From positions 1 to 59,736 of the forward strand of contig CAJTLB010000020.1 in NCBI GenBank assembly GCA_910577045.1: DNA of 59,736 bases, given 5' to 3'. Origin of the DNA: an uncultured Lachnospiraceae bacterium (GTDB lineage Bacteria; Bacillota; Clostridia; Lachnospirales; Lachnospiraceae). A program made the position numbers and the translations under genes. Of the stretch, positions 44,506 to 54,375 are shown piece after piece. Numbering within the stretch: position 1 is the first letter of the stretch; each line of letters opens with the position of its first letter. Below the pieces are notes generated by a model. It ran no database searches. It was not told the origin of the DNA and worked only from the letters and a program-made list of their open reading frames with translations.

Positions 44506-45351
44506 ATGCAGAAAACATTAAAACGTTATGTTCTGGTATTTGTACTGCCTACTTTAGTGGCATTTGCATTTGCTTTTGTTATTCCATTTGTGATGGGGGT
44601 ATATTTGTCTTTCTGTAAATTTACCACTGTAAAAAATGCAAAATGGGTAGGCTTGGCAAATTATAAGGCAGCTTTTACGCAAGGGCAGGGTTTTCTCTCT
44701 GCCCTCGGTTTTACCACAGCTTTTACAATAGTATCTTTAGTGACAATTAATGTGTTTGCATTTGCTTTGGCGTTACTTTTAACAAGAAAAATTAGAGGTA
44801 CTAATATATTTAGGACAATTTTCTTTATGCCTAATTTAATTGGTGGGATTGTCCTTGGATATACTTGGCAAAAAATGATTAATGCGTTGCTGCTGCGTTA
44901 TGAGACGACTGTTGTATCCAATGCAGGATATGGGTTTTTAGGACTAGTGGTTTTAATGAACTGGCAGATGATTGGCTATATGATGATTATTTATATTGCT
45001 GGAATCCAGAATATCCCCGGGGAATTGATGGAAGCTGCAAAAATGGATGGGGCAACAGGCTGGCAGATTTTAAGGAAAGTGACAATCCCAATGGTAATGC
45101 CGTCTGTAACAATTTGTACGTTTCTTACGTTATCCAATAGTTTTAAACTTTTTGACCAAAATAAGGCGTTGACTAATGGCGCGCCTATGAATAAAACAGA
45201 AATGCTGGCACTCAATATTTATAATACTTTTTATGGCAGGCCAGGGTTTGAAGGGGTTGGGCAGGCAAAAGCGGTTATTTTCTTTTTGCTGGTAGCAGGG
45301 ATTGCTTTAATACAACTTCGGATGACAAGGGGCAAGGAGGTGGAACAATAG
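44506..45351 (+). CDS. Sugar ABC transporter permease, MalF-like
   Basis: 281 residues with six membrane helices and the ATPase-docking EAA loop ELMEAAKMDGATGWQILRKV. It lacks the large periplasmic insertion of E. coli MalF, as usual in Gram-positives. Its stop overlaps the next permease start. No ATPase gene is in the operon, so a shared MsmK/UgpC-type ATPase encoded elsewhere is likely (known for this class). Confidence 0.92.
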   Translation: MQKTLKRYVLVFVLPTLVAFAFAFVIPFVMGVYLSFCKFTTVKNAKWVGLANYKAAFTQGQGFLSALGFTTAFTIVSLVTINVFAFALALLLTRKIRGTNIFRTIFFMPNLIGGIVLGYTWQKMINALLLRYETTVVSNAGYGFLGLVVLMNWQMIGYMMIIYIAGIQNIPGELMEAAKMDGATGWQILRKVTIPMVMPSVTICTFLTLSNSFKLFDQNKALTNGAPMNKTEMLALNIYNTFYGRPGFEGVGQAKAVIFFLLVAGIALIQLRMTRGKEVEQ

Positions 45352-46163
45352 TGGTTTTTCTAGTTCTTTCTATATTGTCTGCCTTGTTTTTATATCCTTT
45401 ATTTTTTATTTTAAATAATTCTTTTAAGGGAAAGTTCTTTATTAGTTCAGACCCATTTAGCCTGCCATTAGGGGATACCTTTTCAGGATTGACAAATTAT
45501 ATAACAGGGCTTACAGAAACAGGGCTGTTTGGGGCTATGGGCTGGTCATTATTTATTACTGTTTTTTCTGTAATATTGATAGTAGTATTTACATCTATGA
45601 CAGCATATTATATTACACGTGTAAAGGGAAAACTTACTTCTTTGCTTTATTATACTTTTGTATTTTCTATGATAGTCCCGTTCCAAATGGTGATGTTTAC
45701 AATGTCGAGTTTAGCAGACAGTTTCTACTTGAAGAATCCATGGGGGATGTGTATACTATATTTAGGATTTGGAGCAGGATTATCAGTATTTATGTTTTCG
45801 GGGTTTGTAAAATCGATTCCTTTAGAAATTGAGGAGGCTGCCATGATGGATGGCTGTAATCCCCTTCAGACCTATTTCGGCGTAGTATTTCCAATTTTAA
45901 AGCCAACGGCAATTACCGTTGCGATTTTGAATGCCATGTGGATATGGAATGATTTCTTACTTCCCTATTTGGTAATCGGGATAGGGACAAAATATAAGAC
46001 AATCCCGGTTGTAATCCAAATGTTAGTCGGTTCTAATGGAAACAGGGACATGGGGGCGTTAATGGCGATGTTAGTGCTATCCATTATTCCGATAGTAATT
46101 TTTTATTTGGCATGTCAAAAGTATATTATAGAGGGAGTTGTAGCCGGAGCAGTAAAAGGATAA
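45351..46163 (+). CDS. Sugar ABC transporter permease, MalG-like
   Basis: 270 residues, GTG start overlapping the previous stop by one base. About six helices, beginning VLSILSALFLYPLFFILNNS. The EAA loop is EIEEAAMMDGCNPLQTYFGV. The MalG-type C-terminus KYIIEGVVAGAVKG is present. Forms the transmembrane pore with the MalF-like partner. Confidence 0.92.
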   Translation: MVFLVLSILSALFLYPLFFILNNSFKGKFFISSDPFSLPLGDTFSGLTNYITGLTETGLFGAMGWSLFITVFSVILIVVFTSMTAYYITRVKGKLTSLLYYTFVFSMIVPFQMVMFTMSSLADSFYLKNPWGMCILYLGFGAGLSVFMFSGFVKSIPLEIEEAAMMDGCNPLQTYFGVVFPILKPTAITVAILNAMWIWNDFLLPYLVIGIGTKYKTIPVVIQMLVGSNGNRDMGALMAMLVLSIIPIVIFYLACQKYIIEGVVAGAVKG

Positions 46164-46193
46164 AAGGTGCCATGCACCGAAAGAGAGGTAAGT

Positions 46194-47666
46194 ATGAGAA
46201 AAAGCGGAATTTTAATGGCAGTATCCAGTATTCCTTCCGCATATGGAATGGGTGCATTTTCTAAGGAAGCGTATAGGTTTGTGGATTTTTTACAGGAGGC
46301 AGGCCAGAAATTATGGCAGATATTGCCGCTTGGGCCGACAGGGTATGGGGATTCCCCTTACCAGTCTTTTTCTACTTTTGCTGGAAACCCATATTATATT
46401 GATTTGGAAAAGTTAATAGAAGAGGGATTACTTACAAAAGAAGAAGTAGAAGGCAGTGATTTTGGCAGCCATCCAGAATATGTGGATTATGAAAGGATTT
46501 ATCAGTCACGTTTTAAGATATTAAGGAAGGCTTTTGAGCGTTTTCAATCAGTTGTGCGTCCAGCTTATAGTGAATTTTTAAGGGATAATGCAGAATGGCT
46601 GGAGGATTATGCCCTTTATATGGCTGTAAAAGATTCTTTTGAAGGGCATAGCTGGCTGGAATGGGATAAGGATATTAAGCTTCGTAAAGAAGAGGCTATG
46701 GCACATTATAAGGAAGAATTAAAAGATGAAATTGCATTTTACTGCTTCCAACAGTATGAATTTAAAAAGCAATGGCTGGATTTAAAAAGTTATGCAAATC
46801 AAAAAGGAATCCAGATTGTAGGGGACATTCCGATTTATGTAGCTTTGGATAGTGCAGATACTTGGGCAAATAAGGAACTTTTCCGTTTAGATGGAGAAGG
46901 GATACCTACATTAGTTGCAGGCTGCCCGCCAGATGGTTTTTCTAGGACAGGGCAGTTATGGGGAAATCCTCTTTATAATTGGGAATACCATAAGTCAACA
47001 GGCTATAAATGGTGGATAAAACGGCTGCGCCATTGCTATGAATTATATGATATTGTAAGGATTGATCATTTCCGTGGGTTTGATGAATATTATGCGATAC
47101 CATTTGGGGATAAAACAGCAGAATTTGGGCATTGGGAAAAAGGCCCTGGCTATGATATTTTTGATACCATGAAACGGACTCTTGGTGATAAACCAGTGAT
47201 TGCAGAAGATTTAGGCTTCTTAACAGATTCGGTTATAGAATTGGTGAAAAAAACAGGGTTCCCTGGCATGAAAGTATTACAGTTTGCATTTGATCCAAGA
47301 GAGGAAAGTAATTATCTCCCGCATACCTATATAAAAAATTGCGTGGTATATACAGGGACACATGATAATGACACGACAAGAAGCTGGTATGGGCAGATGG
47401 ACAGTGCATCTAGGGATTATGCAGACCGTTACCTAAATATAACAGATAAAGAACATGTGACAAAAGAATTTGTCCGCGCCGCATTGGCAAGTGTTGCAGA
47501 TACAGCAATTATCCCAATGCAGGACTATTTGGAATTGGGAAGCGAGGCACGTATGAATACGCCGTCTACATTAGGTGATAATTGGAAATGGCGGATGAAG
47601 AAAGAGGTCTGCAGTATGGAATTGGCTAGGTCTATACGGGAACTGTCAAGGCTGTATGGAAGGTAG
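46194..47666 (+). CDS. malQ: 4-alpha-glucanotransferase (amylomaltase, GH77)
   Basis: 490 residues, typical length. Disproportionates malto-oligosaccharides in the cytoplasm. The nucleophile Asp is in VRIDHFRGFDEYYAIP (about residue 291), the acid/base Glu in VIAEDLGFLTD, and YTGTHDNDTTRSWY completes the site. ATG 46194 is chosen because GAGAGG lies 8 bases upstream; the in-frame start at 46167 adds nine unlike residues. Ends the importer operon. Confidence 0.94.
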   Translation: MRKSGILMAVSSIPSAYGMGAFSKEAYRFVDFLQEAGQKLWQILPLGPTGYGDSPYQSFSTFAGNPYYIDLEKLIEEGLLTKEEVEGSDFGSHPEYVDYERIYQSRFKILRKAFERFQSVVRPAYSEFLRDNAEWLEDYALYMAVKDSFEGHSWLEWDKDIKLRKEEAMAHYKEELKDEIAFYCFQQYEFKKQWLDLKSYANQKGIQIVGDIPIYVALDSADTWANKELFRLDGEGIPTLVAGCPPDGFSRTGQLWGNPLYNWEYHKSTGYKWWIKRLRHCYELYDIVRIDHFRGFDEYYAIPFGDKTAEFGHWEKGPGYDIFDTMKRTLGDKPVIAEDLGFLTDSVIELVKKTGFPGMKVLQFAFDPREESNYLPHTYIKNCVVYTGTHDNDTTRSWYGQMDSASRDYADRYLNITDKEHVTKEFVRAALASVADTAIIPMQDYLELGSEARMNTPSTLGDNWKWRMKKEVCSMELARSIRELSRLYGR

Positions 47667-47694
47667 GAAAAAGAAAAATTGTACTGGTAAAGAT

Positions 47695-47730
47695 AAAACA
47701 GGTATGCCTTAAGGTGGGCATACCTGTTTT
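47695..47730. terminator. Terminator between malQ and the MATE gene
   Basis: AAAACAGGTATGCC (47695-47708) and GGCATACCTGTTTT (47717-47730) form a perfect stem with an 8-base loop. A and T runs on both sides suit both convergent units. Confidence 0.85.
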
Positions 47731-47748
47731 GGCTTTAGCTATCAGAAA

Positions 47749-49107
47749 TTAAATTGTTTTCCGAAGATGGCTAAAAAATTTATAGTAAATAATAAATAGC
47801 AAAGAGGTAATCGTCCATGTGAGGGGATAGCAAAAAGATACTGTAAAAATATCTGGCCGTAATGGTGCAACAAAAATAATCCAGATAACACGTAATACAC
47901 AAACGCCAACACAGGTCATTGCCATAGGAACCCAACAATCTCCCGTACCCCGGAGCGCGCCAGAAAGTATTTCAATACATACATAAGTGAAAAAGGTTGG
48001 GACTAGGAAATGAAGGATATTTAAGCCTATTTGCCATACGACTAGGTCCGTGGTAAATAAATGTAGGATTAGCCCGCCTGCTATATAAAGGAAAGTGCTT
48101 AAGAAAATAGAAGCAGCAAATGCCATAACAAGGCAAGTACGTATCCCTTTCCTAACACGTTCTATTTTTTTTGCGCCATAGTTTTGCCCAACAAAGGTAG
48201 TAATAGAAATACCAAAAGCATTAATCATCATCCAGAAAAGCCCGTCTAATTTTCCATAGGCTGTCCATGCTGCAACAGTATCTGTGCCAAGGCCATTTAC
48301 ACCAGCTTGTATTACAACGTTGGATACAGAGTACATAACAGACTGTAACCCAGCGGGAAAACCGATTTGGATAATTCTTGCCAACATATCAGGCGCAATA
48401 CGGATATTTCTTAACATAAGGCGGTAGGATTCCTTGGTATGAGTAAGTACATAGATAACAAGCAGGGCACTGACAAGCTGGGAAAGGATAGTGGCCCATG
48501 CGGCACCAGCAACCCCCATATGGAACACTACAACAAATAGTAAATCTAATACAATATTGACAAAGCAGCTTACAATTAGGAAGTAAAGGGGGCGTTTGGA
48601 ATCTCCGATAGCCCGCAAAATGCCAGAGCCAATATTGTATATTAGGTTTCCTATAATCCCAATAAAGTAAATCCTCATATATAATACAGCATAGGGTATA
48701 ATTTCTGCTGGTGTCCCAGTGGCGCGGAGCGCAAACGGCGCTAAAATAATCCCAAGGATCATTAAGGCTATGCCGCCAACCAAACAAAAGGCAATAGCAG
48801 TATGCACCGCAAGGCTAACATGCTTTGGCCGCTTAGCACCATAATACTGGGAAATAATAACAGTGGCACCAGAAGACAACCCTACGAAGAAGCCTACTAA
48901 AAGGTTAATAAGAGTGCCAGTAATCCCGCCAACGGCAGATAAGGCTTCCTTTCCCACATAACGGCCTACAATCATGGCATCAATTGTGTTGTAAAGCTGT
49001 TGGAAAAAAGTTCCAAATAAAATAGGGAAGAAAAACAATAATAGTTGTTTCCAGATAACACCTTCTGTAATTTGATTGGCAGCAGAAGGTGTGTTTGTTT
49101 GGTTCAT
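47749..49107 (-). CDS. MATE family efflux transporter
   Basis: 452 residues, twelve membrane helices. The N-terminal NTIDAMIVGRYVGKEALSAVGG and its second-half counterpart SNVVIQAGVNGLGTDTVAAWTAYG are the duplicated MATE signatures. Such proteins export cationic drugs or metabolites using Na+ or H+. GGAGGAATC precedes the start. It stands alone, separated from the esterase gene by about 100 bases; substrate unknown. Confidence 0.92.
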   Translation of the reverse strand: MNQTNTPSAANQITEGVIWKQLLLFFFPILFGTFFQQLYNTIDAMIVGRYVGKEALSAVGGITGTLINLLVGFFVGLSSGATVIISQYYGAKRPKHVSLAVHTAIAFCLVGGIALMILGIILAPFALRATGTPAEIIPYAVLYMRIYFIGIIGNLIYNIGSGILRAIGDSKRPLYFLIVSCFVNIVLDLLFVVVFHMGVAGAAWATILSQLVSALLVIYVLTHTKESYRLMLRNIRIAPDMLARIIQIGFPAGLQSVMYSVSNVVIQAGVNGLGTDTVAAWTAYGKLDGLFWMMINAFGISITTFVGQNYGAKKIERVRKGIRTCLVMAFAASIFLSTFLYIAGGLILHLFTTDLVVWQIGLNILHFLVPTFFTYVCIEILSGALRGTGDCWVPMAMTCVGVCVLRVIWIIFVAPLRPDIFTVSFCYPLTWTITSLLFIIYYKFFSHLRKTI

Positions 49108-49210
49108 TTAAGATTCCTCCATTATCATAGCAAATTGTATAGTATCCTTTATTATAAGCAATTTAAAGAAATATACAATGGAGTATCTTGCACTTTTAAG
49201 GGATATTTTG

Positions 49211-49981
49211 TTATAAATTGACTGTATATAAAGCAGTATTTATTCCTGCTTCTGTCCCTACCTCGTTATAAGCTTGTTGGTAATAATGGAAATTATCTTT
49301 CATTAAACCACGTTCTTTCATTTGCAAAAAGGCAGTAGAAACCATAATGACATTTTTATTTGTTTGTGCAATAGTATCCTGTGCTTCCCTGATTTCACGA
49401 TAATCTTGTGTACCAGTGCCATTATAATGCCCAATTCTAATTAAAAAACATTTTTCAATGCCAGCATGTAACATTTCATTTAGCATTTGGTTAAATTTTT
49501 CTTTGTATATAGCAGCAGGCATAGAGTGATCCCCGTCAGATTCACCTTGGCACCAAAGCATAAATTTGTGCCTAATCTTATAATGGTTTGTATTTAAAAA
49601 TAAAATGGCAGTTTCTAAGCGGGATATGGCATCGTTTAGGAAAGCACCATTTGGCTGCCATTGGGAGATGGTGCTTCCTCCTTTTGAAGCAGAAATTCCT
49701 ATAATTGGGATACCAGTATTTTTGTAGTAGGCATTAGTAAAAGCAGTTACCATAGAACCAGTTTTTAAGTTTTTGTCATCAATGCCATTATTATGATTTT
49801 CATTATGCCCAAATGGTTCTGATATAGGATATAACTGGTTAGGGTCTGAAACAGCACGAAATTCATAGCCAGCCCCTTTTGTAAGGCTAGGTGCTTTTTC
49901 TGGGTATTTTTCTGTTACAATGCCCCGTCCAGCCATATTAGATTGTCCCATAAACATAAATAAATCCACTGTTTTATCCAT
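49211..49981 (-). CDS. SASA-family carbohydrate esterase (sialate O-acetylesterase-like)
   Basis: 256 residues of SGNH-type hydrolase fold. The nucleophile serine is in FMGQSNMAGRG (about residues 11-19), WCQGESDGDHS forms the second block, and the Asp/His pair is in DNFHYYQQAY. It removes O-acetyl groups from sugars. There is no signal peptide, so it acts inside the cell or is released otherwise. It follows a large ankyrin-repeat gene by about 30 bases on the same strand. Confidence 0.85.
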   Translation of the reverse strand: MDKTVDLFMFMGQSNMAGRGIVTEKYPEKAPSLTKGAGYEFRAVSDPNQLYPISEPFGHNENHNNGIDDKNLKTGSMVTAFTNAYYKNTGIPIIGISASKGGSTISQWQPNGAFLNDAISRLETAILFLNTNHYKIRHKFMLWCQGESDGDHSMPAAIYKEKFNQMLNEMLHAGIEKCFLIRIGHYNGTGTQDYREIREAQDTIAQTNKNVIMVSTAFLQMKERGLMKDNFHYYQQAYNEVGTEAGINTALYTVNL

Positions 49982-50011
49982 AATAGGAACCTCCTTAAAT
50001 AGAAATCTTGT

Positions 50012-52078
50012 TTATTCAATATCTGTCATAAGCTCTAGTACAGTATCATACCCTTTTTCCACAGCGATCTGCATAGGGGTTTCACCTTGGTTATTGGAAT
50101 AATTGTAGTTAGCACCTTTTTTAATAAGATAACGTGCTACCCCAGAATCTCCGTATTTTAAAACATAATATAAGACAGTATTTCCTTTATTATCCATAAT
50201 ATTTATATCTGCGCCTGCTTGCATAAGTTCTTTGATAGTATCTTTATAACAGCGGTTATTTGCATGGATCATTAAGGCTGTCATTCCACTGTTGTCTGTA
50301 TGGTTAAGATCCACGCCCCTGTCTATGAAAATAGGGAGAAGTTCTTTGGCTGTATTTATATCTAACAACTGCAATAACATAAGTGGTGTTTTCCCATCTG
50401 CCCTAGGTATATCCAAGTTTTTCAATTCTTTTAGGAGCCCAGCCCGTTTTGCCGCAGGCAATGGCTCGCCATATTTTTTGTTTATAACAGCAAAATGTGC
50501 AGGGGTTTCACCATTTAGGTTCTTTAGGGTGTCATCTGCACCAGAATCTATTAATAATTTTATAATATCTGCATGTCCATAAGTACAGGCTTCATGGAGT
50601 GCTGTTGTACCTGCATCAGATGGCATGTCTTCTGTAAGGTTAATATTAATGCCTTTTTCTATCATAATTTTTAACATATCTGTATGTCCATTCCGGGCAG
50701 CCATATGGATAGCCGATTTTCCATTATTATCTAATTGTTCCATAGATTCCTTAGAAAAAAGTTTTGCAGCATCTTCAAAGTAATGAGTATTTGTGTGGAA
50801 AATACCAGCTGGTTTATTGATAGAAGCAATAATATTAACAGGGGTCTGCCCTTTTATTACTGCTTGTTCCATATCTACGCCTAATTCGAGCATTTTTTGG
50901 ATAGCACCTATCCCAGCATTAATAGTAAGGCAGGCGTCCCTTATACAAGTGGTACTGCCATGGAAGTGGATAGGCATAAGAAAGTCTAATCCAGCTTTGT
51001 TACAGGAATCTAGTATTTGTAAGTCTGTATCAGAAATTAAGGCATTATATAAGATACTGGTGACATAGCCCAATTCGTCATCATCATCCATATCAACTTG
51101 CTGAATAAGCTTTTTAGCTAGGTATAATGCAAGGCTTATCCCATCTTTTTCATTAGAAGCCATGGCAAAAGCATTACTTGTCATTTGGCTTAAATAGTTT
51201 AGTTCCATACGTTTATTATTAATAGGGGAAGCCCCGTAATCGACTAGGGCAAGGCAGAGCCCTTCATTGTGAAAATCGGTAGCATATTGGATAGGAGTAA
51301 TGCCATCTTTATTTGCTATATTCACTATTTCTTTGTGTTTTTCCATTAATTGGAATGTAGCAGTAATATGGTTATTTTTTATTGCAATCATTAAAAGGGT
51401 ATTGCCATTTTCATCTATATAATTTGTTTCTGCGCCTTTTTCTAGGAAAACTTCTGTGAGTGCCCAAGAATAGTTAGAATTATAAGAAGTAGTTAGCATA
51501 CGTACCAAAGGCGTAAAGCCATTTTCATCTTTTTGGTTTATATCACAAGTGAGTAGGCGGGCGATGTCCCTTCTTTGCCCTATGCTTTTTTCTATAGAGG
51601 AATGAGAGGTAACGAGTCCTTCAAAACGGGGATATGTTAAGAAATGATATGCGTTCATCCCTCTTTTATCACAAAGGGAATCATTGGCACCATAACGAAG
51701 CAGAAGGCTTGCCATAGCAAAGTTTCCACGGCAGCAAGCTAACATAAAAGGAGTAAGCCCATATCCTTTGTGGTCTGGGATATTGATTTCTTCCCCTTCT
51801 ATTTTTCCTTCTAATAACATTTTTTCAACAGCATTATAAAAATTGTGCCAAATTAAAAGATGGAATAAGGTAAGCCCATAAGTGCCAGTAGGCGCTAACA
51901 ATACTTCTTTTCCACATTCTTCTAAGCAGGTATTTGCTTCTTGTACAATTTCTGGTTTTAAAATATCATACCTATAAATACAGTTTTCAAAGTCATCTTC
52001 CCACCAAGGGATAAATTTGCTTTGGTTGGTTCTTTGGCTGGATGTTACCAGTAAATCTGTTAGTTCTTTAATATCCAT
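50012..52078 (-). CDS. Large ankyrin-repeat protein
   Basis: 688 residues, mostly ankyrin repeats from about residue 60 to the end. Clear repeats include GLTPFMLACCRGNFAMASLL, NGFTPLVRML, NGKSAIHMAARNGHTDMLKI, AGTTALHEACTYGHADIIKL and QGETPMQIAVEKGYDTVLEL. A short non-repeat start (residues 1-50) precedes them. There is no signal peptide or membrane helix, so it is probably a cytoplasmic protein-binding scaffold. AAAGGAGG precedes the ATG. In operon with the SASA esterase; a binding partner cannot be read from the sequence. Confidence 0.88.
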   Translation of the reverse strand: MDIKELTDLLVTSSQRTNQSKFIPWWEDDFENCIYRYDILKPEIVQEANTCLEECGKEVLLAPTGTYGLTLFHLLIWHNFYNAVEKMLLEGKIEGEEINIPDHKGYGLTPFMLACCRGNFAMASLLLRYGANDSLCDKRGMNAYHFLTYPRFEGLVTSHSSIEKSIGQRRDIARLLTCDINQKDENGFTPLVRMLTTSYNSNYSWALTEVFLEKGAETNYIDENGNTLLMIAIKNNHITATFQLMEKHKEIVNIANKDGITPIQYATDFHNEGLCLALVDYGASPINNKRMELNYLSQMTSNAFAMASNEKDGISLALYLAKKLIQQVDMDDDDELGYVTSILYNALISDTDLQILDSCNKAGLDFLMPIHFHGSTTCIRDACLTINAGIGAIQKMLELGVDMEQAVIKGQTPVNIIASINKPAGIFHTNTHYFEDAAKLFSKESMEQLDNNGKSAIHMAARNGHTDMLKIMIEKGININLTEDMPSDAGTTALHEACTYGHADIIKLLIDSGADDTLKNLNGETPAHFAVINKKYGEPLPAAKRAGLLKELKNLDIPRADGKTPLMLLQLLDINTAKELLPIFIDRGVDLNHTDNSGMTALMIHANNRCYKDTIKELMQAGADINIMDNKGNTVLYYVLKYGDSGVARYLIKKGANYNYSNNQGETPMQIAVEKGYDTVLELMTDIE

Positions 52079-52463
52079 GTATTTCCTCCTTTGGCAAATG
52101 CCTATTCTAATAAATAATATGAATATTATATCATAAACAGGGAAGATATGCTATTATTATAAAAATAACAAAAATAATAAAACGAAATAAAAATAGGAGT
52201 TTAACAAACTAAGAAAAAGATAGTGTTTTTTAATAGCAGTAAGGTTTTTAGACAAAGGAATATTTTTCTTTTTATTATATTGTTTTATCTTTAAAAAGCA
52301 AGGTTTGTAGAGAAGGCGGATATGGCAATTTTGCTGTTATTGTAAACATTTTTCCTTTATGCTACAATTAGCCTATATCTTAAAAAAGATAAATTTTTCA
52401 TGATAATAAGTATGAGCCTAGAATTAGGAGAAACTAAATAAAAAATAGAAAGGAAGAAATAAA
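52079..52463. other. Intergenic region between the ankyrin gene and the 52464 lipoprotein
   Basis: A 385-base A+T-rich gap between divergent genes. It should contain promoters for both. The plus-strand promoter candidate is annotated separately; nothing else was recognised. Confidence 0.6.
52340..52368 (+). promoter_or_regulatory. Probable promoter for the 52464 gene
   Basis: TTGTAA (52340-52345) and TACAAT (52363-52368) with a 17-base spacer, about 95 bases before the start codon. Confidence 0.6.
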
Positions 52464-53630
52464 ATGGCCCTGTATTGGAAATCAGCATATACAAAGGAAT
52501 TTTTTATAAAAGTATTAATAATAACATTCCCTATGTTATGTATAGTAGGTTGTGGTAAAAAGAAAATAGAAACGATAGAGGCGAGTATAACAGAGATAGA
52601 ACAGCCATCTCAAAAGGAAATTCCTGCTGAGTTTTCTTCTGATGGGCAGCCAGTACTTACTGTGGAGGAAGAAAATACATATCAAGTGAAGAGGCTGTAT
52701 CAGGTCAATAATCCAAAGGAATGTATGGAGGAGACACGATATTGGAAATTACAGAAGGATACAGAGTGGCTTGTAATATGGGACTGTCTGGAAAACCAAA
52801 GTATTTTTGAGGGGATAGTACTTTTGGATAAAGAAGGAAATCTAATAAATGAAAAGTATTACAATATGCTTTTGTGGAATGATCTGAGCCAGTTGTGGGA
52901 TTATACGGAAGAAACTTCTATTTTAACATGGATAGATGAAGATAAAACAAAAGATCATGCAAGGAAATATAATACACAGGAAGAGCTTTTGCAGGAAGCA
53001 GGATTTGAGAATAGTGCCCCTATATATCAGTATTATGACAAGTATCATAACCTTAAACTAGAATTATATATGGATAAACCTAAGGAGCGATTTTGTGGTT
53101 TTATTAATAATTATTATTTTAACAGTGATAAGAAAAAATGTGTGGATAGGTATGGATTTACTATAGAGGGCATGGAGGATTGCTATTGGGAAGATAATGC
53201 CTTTTCTATGAAATCTGTATATGGGACAGATGGGGCAGATATGGTAGACAGTTATAAAGAGATGGTTGAGTATACACAGGCTGGGATGGTAGATTCCTAT
53301 ATATCCCAAGGGCTTATGGAACATTATGAAGATGGGGTGCTTAAGATGTTGCCTTCTAATGTGTTGGAACTACATTATGTATATCGTGATGATGGAACTT
53401 TATATTACCGGGATTATACACATAATCCTATGATATTTGGCACAACTTTTTGTTCGCTAGAAAGTTATTATGATAAAAGTGGAAGAGTTGTATATGAAAG
53501 TGGATATATTACTCATGGGCGGCTTGAATATTATTATATTTATAAAGATGAGGGAGATAAACCAGAATATCTTTTAGAAATTGATTATAATGGAGGTTAT
53601 GTGATTCCCCATATAAAATGTTATTATTAA
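52464..53630 (+). CDS. Lipoprotein of unknown function
   Basis: 388 residues. A signal peptide with lipobox MLCIVGCGKKK predicts an outer-surface lipoprotein. The body is aromatic-rich and acidic, without repeats that can be named with confidence; the C-terminal part has stretches such as DGTLYYRDYTHNP and YDKSGRVVYESG that resemble YD/MORN-like strands. No enzyme motif seen. A possible promoter lies upstream, and the next gene follows after 29 bases. Confidence 0.7.
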   Translation: MALYWKSAYTKEFFIKVLIITFPMLCIVGCGKKKIETIEASITEIEQPSQKEIPAEFSSDGQPVLTVEEENTYQVKRLYQVNNPKECMEETRYWKLQKDTEWLVIWDCLENQSIFEGIVLLDKEGNLINEKYYNMLLWNDLSQLWDYTEETSILTWIDEDKTKDHARKYNTQEELLQEAGFENSAPIYQYYDKYHNLKLELYMDKPKERFCGFINNYYFNSDKKKCVDRYGFTIEGMEDCYWEDNAFSMKSVYGTDGADMVDSYKEMVEYTQAGMVDSYISQGLMEHYEDGVLKMLPSNVLELHYVYRDDGTLYYRDYTHNPMIFGTTFCSLESYYDKSGRVVYESGYITHGRLEYYYIYKDEGDKPEYLLEIDYNGGYVIPHIKCYY

Positions 53631-53659
53631 AAAGTTTTTTTGTTTTTATAAAATAGGAA

Positions 53660-54259
53660 ATGAGAGAATATATGTATAAAAAAACAGAGAAAAGGATTAA
53701 TTTTTTGTTAGATAAGTTGTTGCTTCGTGTTACTTCAGGAGAGAGTCTTTTAAAAATTAGTTATACAGAGAGTGAACTTTGTGAGGTTTTAGAAGCAAAT
53801 AAAGAATTATTGCCAGCTAATATCCAAGAAAAAATAATAGAAATTCTTGCCGTTTTACACAGTTATTCTTTGTTATCAATATTTCAGGATAAAAATTATC
53901 AACATCTAAGTAGTGAGATTGTGAAACTTCTTGATTTGGGAGATCCATTTTTTAGCAGCGATGTTATTGAAACTCTTTATAAAATGGGTACATATCAGTT
54001 TGTAGATGAAATACTGCTATTTTCTGCTTTAAGTATAGATGATAAAATGCCTTTTACCCAAGATAGTTATAGGGCATGGGCAGAAATTTGCTCTAAATTT
54101 CCACCTGGCTGGTTTTTTCAAAAATACCATCGATGCAACCGGACATGGGAATTTTATTCTAAATTTCCGCCCAATGCTGACAGCAACTTTAAATGGCTGA
54201 ATGATGTAGCAAATAAATATATAAAAAGAGCAGAGAAATTAAAAGCGAAGCATAAATAA
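53660..54259 (+). CDS. Hypothetical protein of 199 residues
   Basis: Not recognised. Mostly helical by composition (for example TEKRINFLLDKLLLRV and ANIQEKIIEILAVL). There is no signal peptide. It follows the lipoprotein gene closely, so the two are likely co-transcribed, and a hairpin terminator follows it at 54321. An alternative start is the ATG at 53672. Confidence 0.6.
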   Translation: MREYMYKKTEKRINFLLDKLLLRVTSGESLLKISYTESELCEVLEANKELLPANIQEKIIEILAVLHSYSLLSIFQDKNYQHLSSEIVKLLDLGDPFFSSDVIETLYKMGTYQFVDEILLFSALSIDDKMPFTQDSYRAWAEICSKFPPGWFFQKYHRCNRTWEFYSKFPPNADSNFKWLNDVANKYIKRAEKLKAKHK

Positions 54260-54320
54260 ACAGTAATAAAACAGAAAATACTTTATATTATTTAAAACTT
54301 GTCTGTATATATTTTCTTAC

Positions 54321-54355
54321 AAAAATGGCTATGTAAAAATACATAGCTATTTTTG
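54321..54355. terminator. Terminator between convergent genes
   Basis: AAAAATGGCTATGTA pairs with TACATAGCTATTTTT across a short A-rich loop, leaving one mismatched position. A and T runs on both sides suit termination in both directions. Confidence 0.78.
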
Positions 54356-54375
54356 TGTAAGGTTTTATATGGGTT

